Positions 6,201-6,778 of a stretch of 6,778 nucleotides of DNA are shown here, piece by piece. The position numbers and the translations under genes are program-made. Every line of letters begins with the position of its first letter. Positions within the stretch are counted from its first letter, which is position 1. The DNA comes from an uncultured Burkholderiales bacterium (lineage in GTDB: Bacteria; Pseudomonadota; Gammaproteobacteria; Burkholderiales; Burkholderiaceae_C): assembly GCA_903871865.1 (NCBI GenBank), contig CAIQIL010000672.1:1-6778 (forward strand). Reading direction: 5' to 3'. The notes beneath the pieces were generated by a model. That model was not told where the DNA came from and did no database searches. It worked only from the letters and a program-made list of their open reading frames with translations.

Positions 6201-6778
6201 CGCATCCAGGCTCTCAATGAAGCGCCGAAAGGCATTCACGCAGAGGTCTTGCTGCGCATGCGCAACGAGGACGGGTCGCTGGCGCTGCCAGGCGCATTCC
6301 TTCCCGCCGCAGAGCGCTTCCACCTTGTGTCGCGCATTGACCGCTGGGTACTGCGACATGCGATCGACTGGCTTCGTGGCTTGCCCTCGGAGGACCTCAT
6401 CGAGAGCCTGAGCGTCAACTTGTCCGGCCATTCGGTCGGCGACAAGGCCTTCCACGCTTGGGCACTGGAACTGTTCAAGTCAGCCGGTGACTCGGTTTGT
6501 TCAAGGCTGTGCCTCGAGATCACGGAGACGGCCGCCGTCACCAATTTGGCCGACGCAGCCATCTTCATCGGGCAGGTGCGCGAGGCAGGCGTGAAAGTCG
6601 CACTCGACGACTTCGGCGCTGGTGCCTCTTCGTTTGGGTACCTCAAGACCTTGCCAGTGGACTACTTGAAGATCGACGGCCAGTTCATTCGCGATTTGTT
6701 GAGCGATCCCTTGGACGACGCGGCCGTGCGCTGTTTTGCCGACGTGGCCAGACTGATGGGCCTGAAGACGGTGGCGGA
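3258..6778 (+). CDS. Multi-PAS sensor diguanylate cyclase/phosphodiesterase, PAS(x6)-GGDEF-EAL (3'-partial)
   Basis: This cytoplasmic cyclic-di-GMP enzyme runs off the window after 1173 codons. Rough layout from GTG 3258: PAS1 12-118, a polar helical linker 119-146, PAS2 147-260, PAS3 272-382, PAS4 393-513, PAS5 519-648, PAS6 657-780, GGDEF 783-948, EAL from about 965. PAS boundaries come from repeated hydrophobic openings and closing motifs such as VSDVTALK, IDITERKR and FHDVSEQRR. PAS1 carries an LLPPASRIFLQTH stretch near residues 55-67 and a VPVLLN strand, the type found beside RsbQ-like hydrolases. The GGDEF domain has DLDQFK, ND, GH and the intact GGDEF signature at 865-869, with inhibitory-site RGRD at 856-859 exactly five residues upstream, so cyclase activity and product inhibition are predicted. 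The EAL domain has EVLLR (996), Asn1054, Glu1087 in EITE, Asp1117-Asp1118 and Lys1138, consistent with an active phosphodiesterase; the last catalytic Glu would lie beyond the window. No membrane segment is seen. It is probably coupled to, and regulated by, the upstream hydrolase. Confidence 0.94.
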   Translation, partial: MLADAAPSAINVLDQLPCAVLVTDAFGRLLDANAELLSLVGGSRESRLGISIEELLPPASRIFLQTHLWPTLLRDGQIQEVHLQVIGSDNSRVPVLLNCRQGEHLHESAYFWTVFVARDRHRFEVELVEQRNLAESTSRALDDSQRFIRGITDAIPGMVAYWDKDLRCRFANKGYLEWFGREPEELIGITLQELLGEWLFRLNEGHARAALAGREQQFERELTKPDGSVGHTLAHYVPDVADGEVRGFFVKVSDVTALKSAQLALEEAQRLGQTGSWTWQADGDRVGWSAQMFSILGGDPRSDPPTFAEQARIYDPDSYAALTERVTLALQTGKPYTLELSYQRPDGQRGWVEARGEALRDPSGHVSGLRGTVQEITQRRAQQRALELAQDRLRAMYETTPAMLHSIDSQGRLLHVSDAWLARLGYRREEVIGRFSSEFLTEESRLRAREEVLPAFFKEGRCDDVSYQMVTSQGEIIDVLLSALLERDEFGQPRRSLAVTMDVTPRRAAERALAREHERLRNLIDASNAGTWEWNVQTGEVIVNPRWAEIVGWTVDELGAVTNQFRADIAHPDELEQTRRLLREHFAGRSQAYVAEVRLRHRDGHWVWAEDRGRLITRTSDGRPEWVYGIHIDITERKRRDEAELRLSAELAQQHELMRVTLQSIGDAVITTDAAGAVNWLNPVAERMTGWLATEAKGRPLSQVFHIVHEETRAVTENPVATCLAQGKIVGLANHTLLISRDGTEFGIEDSAAPIRNAAGDVLGVVLVFHDVSEQRRLSGEMTYRATHDALTGLVNRAEFETRLLRTLRQAHDNDSHHALMYIDLDQFKLVNDACGHAIGDQLLQQVSKLLADAIRGRDTLARLGGDEFAIILEHCTSDQANRVAQKICDRMDDFRFVHEDRRFRIGTSIGLVPVDKRWASTAAIQQAADTSCYAAKEAGRNRVHAWFDTDAAMRARHHEVQWTSRIEQALDQEGFVLFAQRIQALNEAPKGIHAEVLLRMRNEDGSLALPGAFLPAAERFHLVSRIDRWVLRHAIDWLRGLPSEDLIESLSVNLSGHSVGDKAFHAWALELFKSAGDSVCSRLCLEITETAAVTNLADAAIFIGQVREAGVKVALDDFGAGASSFGYLKTLPVDYLKIDGQFIRDLLSDPLDDAAVRCFADVARLMGLKTVA

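Noticed and set aside
5773..6411. 212-codon plus-strand frame within the GGDEF-EAL region
   Set aside because: It is out of frame with the clear GGDEF and EAL motifs. Its Arg/Ser/Thr-rich translation has no motif of its own.
1..6778. CRISPR arrays, tRNA or rRNA genes, insertion sequences, attachment sites
   Set aside because: No regularly spaced repeats, tRNA-like cloverleaf, rRNA sequence, transposase or integrase motifs, or terminal inverted repeats were seen.

Overview
The window is GC-rich, densely coded DNA, and every supported gene lies on the + strand. The protein sequences look like a betaproteobacterium, most likely a Burkholderiales/Comamonadaceae-type organism. That placement is inferred from the style of the Kdp proteins and of the long PAS-GGDEF-EAL protein, and no rRNA or marker gene confirms it. 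There are two functional blocks separated by a gap of about 318 bp.

Block 1 (1-2134) is the end of a high-affinity potassium-uptake operon. It holds the C-terminal ~70% of KdpB, the P-type ATPase subunit, with its 5' end outside the window, followed 31 bp later by a complete KdpC. All KdpB catalytic residues that fall in the window are present. The sensor kinase/response regulator pair kdpDE, which often follows kdpC, is not here.

The gap (2135-2452) has no convincing gene. It holds several small inverted repeats, a weak sigma70-like promoter candidate and a good ribosome-binding site at its right end.

Block 2 (2453-6778, continuing past the window) is a two-gene signalling unit. The first gene encodes an alpha/beta hydrolase closely resembling Bacillus RsbQ and the plant KAI2/D14 receptors, with an intact Ser-His-Asp triad. 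The second starts at a non-ATG codon at or overlapping the hydrolase stop. It encodes a very long soluble protein with about six PAS domains, then a GGDEF domain with an intact active site and I-site, then an EAL domain with all in-window catalytic residues. The right edge of the window cuts it off.

The first PAS domain is of the type found next to RsbQ-like hydrolases. The pair therefore reads as a hydrolase-PAS sensing module feeding cyclic-di-GMP turnover, where B. subtilis RsbQ-RsbP feeds a PP2C phosphatase. Comparative work on RsbQ-PAS pairs has already described such modules with varied outputs, so the principle is known. The ligand, the six-PAS architecture and the position beside a kdp operon without kdpDE are the parts worth following up.
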